NCBI GenBank assembly: GCA_003168265.1
Contig: PMSV01000019.1
Span: 310,001 to 374,000, forward strand
Length of the DNA stretch: 64,000 bases
Direction of reading: 5' to 3'
From: Chitinophagaceae bacterium
GTDB lineage: Bacteria > Bacteroidota > Bacteroidia > Chitinophagales > Chitinophagaceae
Shown here: positions 33,806 to 43,529 of the stretch, piece by piece
Layout of the letters: the number at the start of each line of letters is the position of its first letter
How positions within the stretch are numbered: position 1 is the first letter of the stretch
Notes under the pieces: model-generated
What the model saw: the letters and a program-made list of their open reading frames with translations, nothing else
What the model was told of the DNA's origin: nothing
The model's database searches: none
Program-made: the position numbers and the translations under genes

Positions 33806-34630
33806 TTAATCCAGGTATTTTGCCTTCAATATCGCGATTTTATTTTCGTCAAGACCCAATTGCCACCTAAGAAACTGATCTACGGAACCATAACGGGCTT
33901 TTATCGCTCTGAAAGCTTCGTCCAGGTATTCCTTTCTGGCACTCATGATATCCCTGGCTACCTGTTCATTGATATGCATGTATTGGGCCATGACCTGGGC
34001 CATCCTCTTGTTTTCAGCCTGACGGTAGTAATTCGTTGCGAGGTAATCAGCCATGATCGTATCATAAGAAACACCAAGAGAATACAAAAGCAATGCAGTT
34101 CCAATCCCCGTTCGGTCCTTGCCAGCCGTGCAATGTAGCAGCAAGGCATCACTGTCTGGCATGGACAATAATTTTTCAAACAGGGCTCTGTACCTATCTG
34201 AAAAGAACTCCGTTTTTCCATAATAAACGATCATCATCGAGTCCCCTCCGGACTGGAGATTTTGTAAGGATTTCATCCAATCCGATAGATTCTGGTCGCT
34301 TCCTGCCGGACAAAGAGTATAATCTGTATGCGGATTCATCCGGTCAGGGGCTTTGGCGGATTCATCATGGCCTCTCAGATCAATGACATAATCAATATTC
34401 CTTTTCGCCAACGAGGATAGGTCATCCGGGGTTAATTTGCTTATGTCTGCGCTACGGTAAATCTTTCCCCATTTTACATGATGGCCATCTGTCGTATTAT
34501 ATCCGCCGAGGTCCCTGAAATTAGTTGCACCCTGCAGCGGAACATGACGCATATTGCTGTCCGATACCTGGGCATTTACTAAAAGTCCAACCAGCAAAAA
34601 ATCCAATAAGAAAATGCTTGATTTTTTCAT
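33806..34630 (-). CDS. Secreted tyrosine/dual-specificity phosphatase
   Basis: The 274-residue protein has a signal peptide (MKKSSIFLLDFLLVGLLVNA). The family opening NFRDLGGY (38-45) and the active-site P-loop HCTAGKDRTG (Cys167, Arg173) follow, with an upstream Asp-rich loop. This is the Y_phosphatase3 type, which includes LipA and lipid or phosphotyrosine phosphatases. The location is periplasmic or outside. It lies downstream of the SusC/SusD pair on the same strand with a hairpin between, so it may release phosphate from the imported ligand, such as a phospho-sugar or phospholipid headgroup. That is inference. Confidence 0.9.
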   Translation of the reverse strand: MKKSSIFLLDFLLVGLLVNAQVSDSNMRHVPLQGATNFRDLGGYNTTDGHHVKWGKIYRSADISKLTPDDLSSLAKRNIDYVIDLRGHDESAKAPDRMNPHTDYTLCPAGSDQNLSDWMKSLQNLQSGGDSMMIVYYGKTEFFSDRYRALFEKLLSMPDSDALLLHCTAGKDRTGIGTALLLYSLGVSYDTIMADYLATNYYRQAENKRMAQVMAQYMHINEQVARDIMSARKEYLDEAFRAIKARYGSVDQFLRWQLGLDENKIAILKAKYLD

Positions 34631-34656
34631 ATTCGATCCTGTTTATTAATATAGCA

Positions 34657-34685
34657 AAGAGGCAAGTACCATTGACTTGCCTCTT
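34657..34685 (-). terminator. Hairpin after second susD-like gene
   Basis: A perfect 11-bp stem, AAGAGGCAAGT / ACTTGCCTCTT, with a 7-nt loop lies 25 bp past the SusD stop. The T-run on the minus strand is weak (TTTGCTATAT), so it may only partly terminate. Confidence 0.65.
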
Positions 34686-34709
34686 ATGCATTGGCTTAAG
34701 GGTCTCAAA

Positions 34710-36371
34710 TTATTTGGTCAGCCACATCGTAGCCGTAATGGCATCGGTACCTCCAAACTGAGATTGTATGGCCGCATTGTAATTCGTTGTATTGCTCACC
34801 TGTTCGTCATTCGGATATTGCCAGCGGATGGGGATCATCAAATTGGCCGTTCCGATGCCGGCGCCTCCCTGGTGGAAGGCGGGAACTCCTGTTCTTCTCC
34901 AGTTGTAATAAGGTTCCCATCCTGAGTTTTGCCAGAAGGCAACATATTTTTGAGTCAGGATCTGGTTCAACCCCGTTGCATTGTCTCCTGCATAAGCTAC
35001 ATTGGGGTTACTCAGGAAACCGGATACGCTAACTGTGACATTGTCCAATGAATTGGTTAAATTAACCGGGTTAAATAACGGGTAACTGATCGGCACCTGT
35101 ACACCATCGGCTAAACCGTAGAGGCTCAAAGAAGCATTGATCCCGTTCAGATAATAACTACTGCCGGATACGCCGGGGATCCAACCCAGGTTGGCGGCTT
35201 CGGCGATATTAAAGCACATTTCAGGATAGCCGATGATGATATAGGGTTCACAGGTCGAACCGCTGATATTGGGTCCTGAAGCATTGCCATAGTACCTGAG
35301 ATAGTTGTTATAGGAATATTCACCTCCACTTGCTCCTACAGTGATCTGGGAATAACCGGAATCGATATCAGCGCCCACATAGGCCGTAAAATCTCCGGGT
35401 TCCTTACCACTGGCAATCTGTGCCGGCGCTGGAGTGGCAGTTACAAATATCCTTGGATCCTGGTTGGCTGATAATATATTTATAAATGTATTGCACATAT
35501 TTTCATAGCCGACATAGGGCGTATAGTTCGGATAAAGGGGATAATTGTCTCTTGCCGGGCTAGAAAGATAGTTATAAATCAAATTGTCGCTATTGCCGGT
35601 CAGGATTGGATATTTGGTCGGGTTTTGAACGATGTTTGCAAACTGGCTTGGAATATTCAGGTCAGGATTGTCCAGGGCCCTTCTGCTCAGAGAAATCAAT
35701 ACCCTCAACTTATAGGTATTGATCACTTTTTGCCATCCGAGATAGGTCTGCCCGAAAATATCCCCGGTTGCATCTACGAGCGAAGTCGCATTGCCAGGTA
35801 TTGCAGCAAGATCGCCCATCAGGGTATTTGCCGTATCCAATAGGGCGAGGCAGTTTTGATATACATCATGCTGTTTGTCATAAGTTGGCGTGGGATAATT
35901 GGGGTTTCCGGCCTGGCTCATTGGGATATCGCCTACACGCTGCGTGTACCACACAAAAAGATAGGCCCGGAAGAATTTGGCCAGAGCAGTATACGCATTT
36001 GGAGTGGTCCCGAATTGACTGGCAGCCTGCTGTTCCATCAGTTCCACATATTTCAGAACACTGTACATGGTTGCCGTATTGCTCCAGTTATAGGTATTCG
36101 TGCCCCAATAATAAGGATAACTGGAAACAAAATATTGATTCCAACGCATGAGCTGATTCCAGGGTCCCTCATTGACATTACCGGCGACAGCATCCAGAAC
36201 ACCCCCGCCATTGTAGAGTTCATTAGTGATCCTGTTCAGAAGCAAGGTCGGAGGAACTGTTGTGGATGTACTTGCCTGGTTTGGGTTATCAAGCAAATCC
36301 CCTTTCTGGCAACTGCTCAAAACCAGGGCTGATAACCCGGCTAAAAGACAGAAAAGAAATGACTTTTTCAT
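34710..36371 (-). CDS. SusD-like (SusD_2 type) outer-membrane lipoprotein
   Basis: The start at 36371 gives the lipoprotein signal MKKSFLFCLLAGLSALVLSSC (Cys21); the frame extends six codons further. The mature 550-residue part has the N-terminal NPNQASTSTTVPPTLLLNRI and AKFFRAYLFVWYTQRVGDIP motifs of the SusD_2/RagB lipoprotein group. Its C-terminal end is PIRWQYPNDEQVSNTTNYN. It sits 21 bp downstream of its SusC partner. This subgroup often occurs with ligands other than starch, including peptides; the actual ligand is unknown. Confidence 0.92.
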   Translation of the reverse strand: MKKSFLFCLLAGLSALVLSSCQKGDLLDNPNQASTSTTVPPTLLLNRITNELYNGGGVLDAVAGNVNEGPWNQLMRWNQYFVSSYPYYWGTNTYNWSNTATMYSVLKYVELMEQQAASQFGTTPNAYTALAKFFRAYLFVWYTQRVGDIPMSQAGNPNYPTPTYDKQHDVYQNCLALLDTANTLMGDLAAIPGNATSLVDATGDIFGQTYLGWQKVINTYKLRVLISLSRRALDNPDLNIPSQFANIVQNPTKYPILTGNSDNLIYNYLSSPARDNYPLYPNYTPYVGYENMCNTFINILSANQDPRIFVTATPAPAQIASGKEPGDFTAYVGADIDSGYSQITVGASGGEYSYNNYLRYYGNASGPNISGSTCEPYIIIGYPEMCFNIAEAANLGWIPGVSGSSYYLNGINASLSLYGLADGVQVPISYPLFNPVNLTNSLDNVTVSVSGFLSNPNVAYAGDNATGLNQILTQKYVAFWQNSGWEPYYNWRRTGVPAFHQGGAGIGTANLMIPIRWQYPNDEQVSNTTNYNAAIQSQFGGTDAITATMWLTK

Positions 36372-36392
36372 GATTTTGTTTTTATTCATGGA

Positions 36393-39300
36393 TTAAAAAG
36401 TGAAGTTGAGGTTCATGCCCCAGCGGCGGAAAGTAGGTGAAGAAAGGGTTACATCCGAAGAAGTCCCTGATTGCTGCACTCCATAATTACTCACGTTTGT
36501 TCCGCTTCCATATTGGTCGATATCAAAATCCTTTCTTTTTGCAAAATAGAGCAGGTTACGCCCGACAAAGGAGATAGAAGCCGTTTTGATTGCTGAATTT
36601 CCCAACAACTTCTTCGGCAGACTGTAGGCTATCTGTACATCGCGAAGTTTAACGAATGTGCGGCTGATCATATAGTATTCGTCAAAATTGCTGCTGATAT
36701 CGCTGGATAAATAATTCTGAACAGTTACAGCCGTTGTATTGGGAGTAAAGGTCAAATCTTTCAGGTTGGATATCTGGCCATTGACATAGGTTGGTGTCCC
36801 GGAGGCGATGACGACTCCTGGAGCAACATAGGCTGCGACGATGGGCTGGGTTCCGTTACTTGTACTCAGCCATTCGGAAGCGCGGGCGGTTTTGAAAGCC
36901 CCCTGATCGGATTCAACTGCATTGCCGCCATTCATGGACTTATACCATACATCATCATAAACCTTGCCGCCAACCCTGCCATCAACCTGGAAGCTGAAAC
37001 TGAAACTCTTATAAGAAATGCGGTTGGTAATCCCGAAACTGTAATCCGGGTTAAGGTGGCCCAGGTATATATTATTGCTGAGACCGCTTGGAGCATTGAC
37101 CGGACCTCCATTGCTCATTACGATATTACCTAAACCATCCCTTACAAATCCGGTGCTGTAAAAATCATCCAGGCGTTCACCGATCGTATAATTATGATTT
37201 CCCACAGTGAGTAATGGCACTCCGGGATATATGGAATGAAGCACTTCCTTATAGGTGGACCAGTTGACAAGGAGGTCCCATTTGAACCCGGATCGAGTCT
37301 GTATGGGTGTCAGGTTCAGCAGTATTTCCCAGCCTGTTTTCAAAGTGGTCACCCCATTCACATTCTGATACTGATAGGTTGTTGAGGACGGAACAGGCAA
37401 CCCATAGATCTGTGGGCCATTGATCGTATTAAAATAAGTCAGATCAAGGCCAACCCGGTTATTGAACATGCGGTAATCCAAACCAGCCTCATATGATTTT
37501 ACATCGAATGGTTTCAGGTTGGGATCCGACTTGGTATTGGAATAGGTAACAGCAGGCTCATTGTTGTAATAGGTAGACAAACTATAAGCGCTTTGATTGG
37601 CATAAGTCGGTCCATCGTAGGAAGTGAAATTCTCAAACCCATAACCAAGCAAATTGTTGGTGCTTGCTCCTGTCCCTTGGAAATAACCATTGACCAGTGA
37701 ATAGGCTGAAGGTGCTTGTGAAGAGGTCAATGCTCCCTTTACGTCAGCGTAGGAAGCCCTTAATTTAAGAAAACTGATGGCCCTCGGCAGGTTCAGATAA
37801 TCCGTAAGGGAGGAACTGATAGACACCGAAGGATAGAAAAAAGTATTGTCTCCGCTCGGAAGGGTTGAGGTATTATCTACCCTGCCTGTGGTTGCAACAT
37901 TGAAAAAGTTCCTGTATCCCAGGTCGAAACTGTAATAGCCACTGTATACCTGCATTTTGGACCCCCAGTTAAAGGCCAGAGCAGGGGTCTGGGAGTTGGA
38001 GAGGCTATATACACCGGGCACAGCAAGGTCAACAGTTGTTGCCCATGAAGAATTGTATTGAAAGGAACGCTCGCTGGCTCCAAGGTTAGCAGAAAAATTC
38101 CAGTTCCTGATTTTAGGGTTATAGGCCAACAGGAAATCCGAATTGTTTTCCAGCAGGTTCCTCCTGTCTTCCCTGTAATCTCCGTACCATCCCCAATAAT
38201 ACCATGGCAGATATTGATTAAGTATCGTACCTGCAGGAACTTTTTCCGTGCGGGTCTGGCTCCATGTGGTGACCTGTGTACGCAGGCTTGCTTCGAGGTC
38301 ATGGGTAATCTTATAGGTAGCTTTTAAATAACCGTACATGTCCACCTTATTATGGCCGCGAAGCCATTGGTTAGCCATGAAATAGGGATTATTGTCGCGG
38401 CCATAGTTCTCGTTGTATTGTCTCAGGCCAGGGATCCCCATCGGAGATTTATAGTAATCTTTCAGATCTCGCACATCGTAATCGGAAGGGCCATATACAT
38501 TAAACATGTATACATAACTGTTGGGGCCATAATCCGCGTCCGGGATCTGGGGGGTGTACTGGAAGTTCATGTTGACATTGGTCTCGAATTTGAGGCGTGA
38601 ACTGATATCATAATCCGCAAATACATTCAGGTTATCCATATTCAGTTTTGAATTGGGATCAGTTCCCTTTTGGTATACATGAGAATAGGACATCCTGATA
38701 TCAGAATTGGCCCCTGAAGTGGACAGAGAGATATTATTGGTGGATAGAAACCCTGCATCAATAAAATTCCTGTAGTTGTTTCCGCCTATGGATTCCCAGG
38801 GCGTAGCCGAGCGTGTACCTGTAGCTACATCATAAGGGCTATTGTATTGCTGTATCAATTGTCCGTCAAAACGGGGTCCCCAGACTGGAAGACGCTGGGT
38901 ATGGTCATCCAGGCCGTTACCAAAGGAATAAAGGAAATGGGTGCCGCGGCCATATTCCGTCTGATCCTTTGGATAAACCAGGAAACCCTTATCCAGCATA
39001 TCGGAAGTGTTATAGCTAAGGGTCCAGCCTTTGCTGTCTCTTGATCCCCGCTTGGTTGTGACAACGATCGCACCGTTCTGGCCACGGAATCCATAAAGAG
39101 CTGCGGCATTTGGGCCTTTCAGAATGGTCATGGATTCAACATCATCGGCATTGATATTCCAGGTATCGGAATTGATGGGGACCCCATCTACAACGATCAG
39201 CATATCCTTAGTACCCCGGCTGATGATCTGGGGCCTTGTGAGCATTTCAGGAGAGGCCGCTATAGTAATTCCTGCAACCTTTCCTTCCAACTGATTGAAC

Positions 39301-39728
39301 ATATCCTCATCCCGGGCTTTTGCCAATTCATCGCCCTTCACGGTCTGCACGGCATATCCCACCTTTTTTTCTTCTTTTTTTATGCCCAATGCCGTTACGA
39401 CAACTTCTACCAACTCTTTATTTCTTTGCGCCAGGGTGATATTGAATACAGTTTTACCTGATACATTCACTTCCGATTTTTCAAATCCTATATAGGAAAA
39501 AATCAGGGTCGCATTGGCTGCTCCGGTTGTGATGGTATAATTACCCATTGCATCTGTAATGGCGAAGACTTTTTCTCCTTTAATCTGAATGGTGACTCCG
39601 GACAGTGGTTGCCCATCCGCCCCAACCACCTTACCCGTTACGGCTTGGCTAAAGGCAGCAGTGCTGAATAGCAGAACCACGAAGGCAAGGAAAGCAGGGA
39701 GTAAAACCCTGATTGATTGCTTTTTCAT
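36393..39728 (-). CDS. SusC/RagA-family TonB-dependent transporter
   Basis: The 1111-residue protein has a signal peptide, a carboxypeptidase-like domain (AVTGKVVGADGQPLSGVTI) and a plug with the SusC signature VESMTILKGPNAAALYGFRG. A long aromatic-rich barrel follows, ending FRRWGMNLNFTF. It pairs with the 34710 SusD. Two inverted repeats of the form TTnCCCnnATGGGAAn lie about 210 to 250 bp upstream, between this gene and the membrane-bound AraC regulator, and are candidate control sites. Confidence 0.95.
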   Translation of the reverse strand: MKKQSIRVLLPAFLAFVVLLFSTAAFSQAVTGKVVGADGQPLSGVTIQIKGEKVFAITDAMGNYTITTGAANATLIFSYIGFEKSEVNVSGKTVFNITLAQRNKELVEVVVTALGIKKEEKKVGYAVQTVKGDELAKARDEDMFNQLEGKVAGITIAASPEMLTRPQIISRGTKDMLIVVDGVPINSDTWNINADDVESMTILKGPNAAALYGFRGQNGAIVVTTKRGSRDSKGWTLSYNTSDMLDKGFLVYPKDQTEYGRGTHFLYSFGNGLDDHTQRLPVWGPRFDGQLIQQYNSPYDVATGTRSATPWESIGGNNYRNFIDAGFLSTNNISLSTSGANSDIRMSYSHVYQKGTDPNSKLNMDNLNVFADYDISSRLKFETNVNMNFQYTPQIPDADYGPNSYVYMFNVYGPSDYDVRDLKDYYKSPMGIPGLRQYNENYGRDNNPYFMANQWLRGHNKVDMYGYLKATYKITHDLEASLRTQVTTWSQTRTEKVPAGTILNQYLPWYYWGWYGDYREDRRNLLENNSDFLLAYNPKIRNWNFSANLGASERSFQYNSSWATTVDLAVPGVYSLSNSQTPALAFNWGSKMQVYSGYYSFDLGYRNFFNVATTGRVDNTSTLPSGDNTFFYPSVSISSSLTDYLNLPRAISFLKLRASYADVKGALTSSQAPSAYSLVNGYFQGTGASTNNLLGYGFENFTSYDGPTYANQSAYSLSTYYNNEPAVTYSNTKSDPNLKPFDVKSYEAGLDYRMFNNRVGLDLTYFNTINGPQIYGLPVPSSTTYQYQNVNGVTTLKTGWEILLNLTPIQTRSGFKWDLLVNWSTYKEVLHSIYPGVPLLTVGNHNYTIGERLDDFYSTGFVRDGLGNIVMSNGGPVNAPSGLSNNIYLGHLNPDYSFGITNRISYKSFSFSFQVDGRVGGKVYDDVWYKSMNGGNAVESDQGAFKTARASEWLSTSNGTQPIVAAYVAPGVVIASGTPTYVNGQISNLKDLTFTPNTTAVTVQNYLSSDISSNFDEYYMISRTFVKLRDVQIAYSLPKKLLGNSAIKTASISFVGRNLLYFAKRKDFDIDQYGSGTNVSNYGVQQSGTSSDVTLSSPTFRRWGMNLNFTF

Positions 39729-39932
39729 TTGCTGTTTTTTTGAATGTTAGTTTTAGTAACTGATGGTGAAATATGCCAGTGAAGACTGAAAGAAACCATA
39801 GCGGTCGCCTTATTTGCAATGAGCAGGGGGAATAATGAATGAACACTATTTCCCTTAATGACTGTCCGCAATATTCCCATTTCAGTTTTTCTTGGCTGGG
39901 CAAAACTGAAGATTGAGTTCTTGATATACGAC

Positions 39933-39978
39933 TTGCCCAAATGGGAAGGACTATTTTTCGTCTTTCCCGTATGGGAAA
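39933..39978. promoter_or_regulatory. Twin palindromic sites upstream of second susC-like gene
   Basis: TTGCCCAAATGGGAAG (39933-39948) and TTTCCCGTATGGGAAA (39963-39978) are two inverted repeats of one consensus, the second perfect in its arms. Their centres are exactly 30 bp apart, near three helical turns. They lie in the 334-bp gap between the susC-like gene and the AraC-type regulator gene; nothing else is seen in that gap. Confidence 0.6.
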
Positions 39979-40062
39979 TACGATTTTATTTTACAAAGCA
40001 TTAAAATCCAATACCTTGTATTTTATAAACAAATCATTAATTTAATATGAAGTAAATATGAA

Positions 40063-41310
40063 CTACTTGGCTAATTGAGCTTGTTTGGAGAAGTTCAGGC
40101 ATTGGTTTCGGTAAAAAGAAGGCGTTTGCCCTGTGATCTTTTTAAAATAATTATTGAAAGAGGATTTTGAATTAAATCCGCAGTCAAAGGCAAGGGAAAG
40201 CAGGCTAAATTCCTGCAACTGAATGGATTCCAGTTTGAGCTTTGCCTCTTCAATGCGGTATTCATTGATAAAGTGGTAAAAGTTTTTATGCAGCTTTTCA
40301 TTCAAAAGCTGGGTGAGATGATGTTTCGGAATATCCACTTCTTCAGCTAAGGATTCAAGAGATAATTCGGCGTTCAGGTAGGTCTTGCTTCTTTGCATAT
40401 AATGGTTTAGCATCTCTTGGTACCGGTTCATCATTTCAAGGCTGACGGCAGATTTTTTATACCGTTTGTCCTCCACTGATTCTGCGGAAGGAGGAGTTTC
40501 ATCGGGAAGCGATTGTTCATCCTTTGAAATTTCTTCTATAAGAAAGCCAGGGTCCTCATCCACCAGTTCAGGGAAATGAATGACCGTAAATTTCTTCTCG
40601 GGGAAATAGGGTGGAATTGACCTGGAATGGATAATATTCCTGATCTTATAACTGAGAATCATTGCCGGAATGAATGCGAAAAAGAAATAAGGCAGGAAAC
40701 GCAATTCAAAAAGAGGAACTCCGTAGCGGGAATAATTACCCAATTCTAACAAAGCCCCGCAGGTCATTCCCGAGAAAAACACGGTAGAAATCCGGTTGAC
40801 AAGTTTACCTCTGGGATCTTCTATAATTTCTCTTATATTATCCTTTTGGCTGTCGCGGACCAGGGTCTGATGGCTGTATATTGAATATAAAAGCAGCGAA
40901 ATCACCACAAGCCATTGTACGGCCATGCTATACCCATTGATCAATCCTTCGCTAACAGGGCCATTCAAGGTCGCCAATATCAATATAAAATAGGCAGAAG
41001 ATATTATAGCGAAAGGAGTAATGTGAAGCAGCTTTTGTTGCCTTGAAAGCGGTTTGCCAATCAGCCACATGGCTGTTGAATAGAGCAAGGGACCATAGTA
41101 AAGTCCAAGGGCAGTCGATATTTTACCATATTCCACAGCATTGTGCAGCCAGAGCAGGAAAATCAGTTTAAGACAAATATGAGCCAGGAGGAAAAGGAGC
41201 AGGTTCAACATATTCTTTTCAAACACTCCTTCGATACGGCTGATGCAAAGCAAATAAATCGCAAAGCCTGTTTGAAAAAGAATGCAACAGATCACAATGG
41301 TGATGAACAT
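40063..41310 (-). CDS. Membrane-bound AraC-family regulator
   Basis: The 415-residue protein has seven hydrophobic helices over about residues 1-225 and a cytoplasmic linker rich in Glu and Pro (about 240-300). The C-terminal AraC DNA-binding domain follows: AELSLESLAEEVDIPKHHLTQLLNEKL and FSLLSLAFDCGFNSKSSFNNYFKKITGQTPS. This is the 7TM-HTH_18 type found in Bacteroidota. It would sense a membrane or external signal. It is located next to the SusC/SusD locus and may act on the twin palindromes at 39.95 kb. Confidence 0.88.
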   Translation of the reverse strand: MFITIVICCILFQTGFAIYLLCISRIEGVFEKNMLNLLLFLLAHICLKLIFLLWLHNAVEYGKISTALGLYYGPLLYSTAMWLIGKPLSRQQKLLHITPFAIISSAYFILILATLNGPVSEGLINGYSMAVQWLVVISLLLYSIYSHQTLVRDSQKDNIREIIEDPRGKLVNRISTVFFSGMTCGALLELGNYSRYGVPLFELRFLPYFFFAFIPAMILSYKIRNIIHSRSIPPYFPEKKFTVIHFPELVDEDPGFLIEEISKDEQSLPDETPPSAESVEDKRYKKSAVSLEMMNRYQEMLNHYMQRSKTYLNAELSLESLAEEVDIPKHHLTQLLNEKLHKNFYHFINEYRIEEAKLKLESIQLQEFSLLSLAFDCGFNSKSSFNNYFKKITGQTPSFYRNQCLNFSKQAQLAK

Positions 41311-41530
41311 AAGCAGAATTGGTCATTCAAGGTAAACTCTGAATGTTAACAGCCTATTAAGCAGAAAGCCATTGCACCTTGCTATTTTAACACCCATTGA
41401 TAATGATCATCCTATATTTGCCCAAATCGAAAACTTAATAAATAATTCACATGTGATTTTTTTCATTTAACAATTTCCTCATGAATTATTATCAGTTTGT
41501 TCATATGTAATTGCTAATTCTGAGGAAAAA

Positions 41531-43261
41531 ATGAAACCTTTCTTCCTCCTCGCAATAGGATTGCTTTTCTCGATTCAAAAATGCATTTGCCAGTCTGCCG
41601 ATCTTGTTTTTCTGCATGGACAGATCATTACATTACATTCAAAAGGAGACAGGGCAAATGCAGTAGCCATTGCCGGTGACAGGATCCTCGCAGTCGGCAA
41701 TGAAGAAACGATTAATAAATTTATTGGTACCAAAACAAAGGTCATCGACCTCGAAGGAAGGACCATAGTACCGGGATTCAATGATGTCCATCAGCATCCT
41801 GCGCCGGTATATGATTGGGCAAAATCCTATGCAGTGCTCAGGCTGGATACTGTTTCCTCTATGAAGGGCCTGATCCGTCTTCTCCTCAAGAAAGCTGAAC
41901 TGATACCCAAAGGGATGCTGATTCGGGGAGTCGGTTATAATGAATTCAGACTGGGCGGACAGCCAACAAGAGATATCTTGGATAAGGCAAGCCAGGATCA
42001 TCCTATTTTGATCACCCATGCCAGCGGGCATGTTTCAGCAGCCAATTCACTGATGCTCCAATTGAATGGTATTGATAAAAATACACATGATCCCGTTGGA
42101 GGAGCTTTCGAAAGAGACCCCAACGGAGTTCCGGATGGTATAGTAAAGGAATCTGCCCGCGGACTCCTTTCATCCGGAAAAGTGCTGAAGCCTGGTCAAC
42201 CGGGTTTTGAGGAAGAATTGGCAGGCTACCGGATCTATTTCAATGCTCTTTTGGCCTCAGGCATTACCAGTATTGGCGATTGCTGGACTACTCCCCAGAA
42301 AGTAAAAATATACCAGGCGCTCAGAAAAGAGAATTTCCCCCTGCGGTTCAATTTATATATTGGGGTAGATTATCTGGACCAAGTGATTTCAGGTGCCATT
42401 CATTTACCTCCATCGCCCTGGCTCAGAATTGGAGGGATCAAAATGTTCCACGGTAATTCGCTTAGCGGAAAAACCTGTTGGCTTTATGAGCCTTATGATA
42501 CCGTCAATCCGGCTACCGGAAAAAGGGATTATTATGGGATCCCTCCGGAAAGGAATCAGAAGCAACTGGACAGTCTGGTTCTGAAAATCCATCGGGCCGG
42601 CCTGCAGATCGCCTGTCATTCCAATGGGGACAGGGAAATTGACATGATGATATTAGCCATAGAGAACGCACAAAAACAATACTACCGCTCAAATGCCAGG
42701 CACCGCATAGAGCACTGCAGTATCACCAATCAAAATATCCTGGAAAAGATTAAAAAGGATAGCATAATCCCTGTCTTTCACTGTTATATTAATGAGCTGG
42801 GAAATCAATTGCTTGTTTACGGGGCCGAACGTCTTTCAATGATCATGCCCACAAAATCAGCAGAAGAACTCGGAATTCCTTATGCCCTTCATTCGGATTA
42901 TCCTATTTCCCGCTATGAACCAATGATCCGGATCTCAGGAGCTGTCAACCGCATGACTAAGGACGCTGTTCTAATTGGCGCAAACCAACGGATCGATGCA
43001 GAGGAGGCTATTCGCGCTTATACCGTTGGCGGCGCTTATACAAGTTTTGAAGAAAATCAGAAAGGCCGTATTATGATCGGTCAATACGCCGACCTGGTCG
43101 TTTTAGACCATGACCCTGTAACAACTAAAGCAGTGGAAATTGATAAAATAAAAGTGCTGATGACAATCGTTGGAGGCAGGATAGTATACGATACCCATGA
43201 ACTTGGGAAAAAAGAATTGGCCGTTCATGGCAACCCCTTCATTTCAAAATCGGGATTTTAG
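41531..43261 (+). CDS. YtcJ-like exported amidohydrolase
   Basis: The 576-residue protein has a signal peptide (about 1-20), the amidohydrolase metal motif FNDVHQHP (His87 and His89), HASGHVSAANS, RHRIEHC and ALHSDYPISRYEPM with the barrel-end Asp. The C-terminal beta sandwich is GRIMIGQYADLVVLDHDP. The YtcJ group hydrolyses N-acyl or aryl amides; the substrate is unknown. It is divergent from the AraC-type gene across a 220-bp gap containing the palindrome TCACATGTGA at 41447-41456. Confidence 0.88.
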   Translation: MKPFFLLAIGLLFSIQKCICQSADLVFLHGQIITLHSKGDRANAVAIAGDRILAVGNEETINKFIGTKTKVIDLEGRTIVPGFNDVHQHPAPVYDWAKSYAVLRLDTVSSMKGLIRLLLKKAELIPKGMLIRGVGYNEFRLGGQPTRDILDKASQDHPILITHASGHVSAANSLMLQLNGIDKNTHDPVGGAFERDPNGVPDGIVKESARGLLSSGKVLKPGQPGFEEELAGYRIYFNALLASGITSIGDCWTTPQKVKIYQALRKENFPLRFNLYIGVDYLDQVISGAIHLPPSPWLRIGGIKMFHGNSLSGKTCWLYEPYDTVNPATGKRDYYGIPPERNQKQLDSLVLKIHRAGLQIACHSNGDREIDMMILAIENAQKQYYRSNARHRIEHCSITNQNILEKIKKDSIIPVFHCYINELGNQLLVYGAERLSMIMPTKSAEELGIPYALHSDYPISRYEPMIRISGAVNRMTKDAVLIGANQRIDAEEAIRAYTVGGAYTSFEENQKGRIMIGQYADLVVLDHDPVTTKAVEIDKIKVLMTIVGGRIVYDTHELGKKELAVHGNPFISKSGF

Positions 43262-43274
43262 GCCGGATTCGGTC

Positions 43275-43529
43275 TTAGATCCGTTTTACAAGCCTGGCTT
43301 TTACAGCATCGGTACCGCCTGATGCTTCAAATGTGTAAACTCCGTAAGGCAGGTCGTTGAGCCCTTCCCATTTACAGCTCAGGCCTCCTCCCTTGTGTTC
43401 CCTTTCAAATGTATTGTAAACTTGGCCACGATCGTCCTTTAGAACTGCTTTGAGCGTACAGCCCTGCATTTCCTTGATCTCGAATTCCAGCTCATTTAGA
43501 AAAATAAGCGGTTTGATTTGAAGCAACAT
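43275..43529 (-). CDS. Small hypothetical protein (84 aa)
   Basis: The 84-residue protein has no signal peptide. The sequence suggests one small beta-sandwich: LEFEIKEMQGCTLKAVLKDD, then WEGLNDLPYGVYTFEASGG and VKARLVKRI. The second half resembles the LPxGVYxxxA...VxxxKxxKR pattern of T9SS sorting domains, but the protein is too short and has no export signal. It converges on the amidohydrolase gene. I do not recognise the family. Confidence 0.6.
   Translation of the reverse strand: MLLQIKPLIFLNELEFEIKEMQGCTLKAVLKDDRGQVYNTFEREHKGGGLSCKWEGLNDLPYGVYTFEASGGTDAVKARLVKRI

Noticed and set aside
41447-41456. Palindrome TCACATGTGA upstream of the YtcJ-like gene as a CRP site
   Set aside because: It is only 10 bp, lacks the usual spaced half-sites, and no promoter of the Bacteroidota type is convincingly linked to it.
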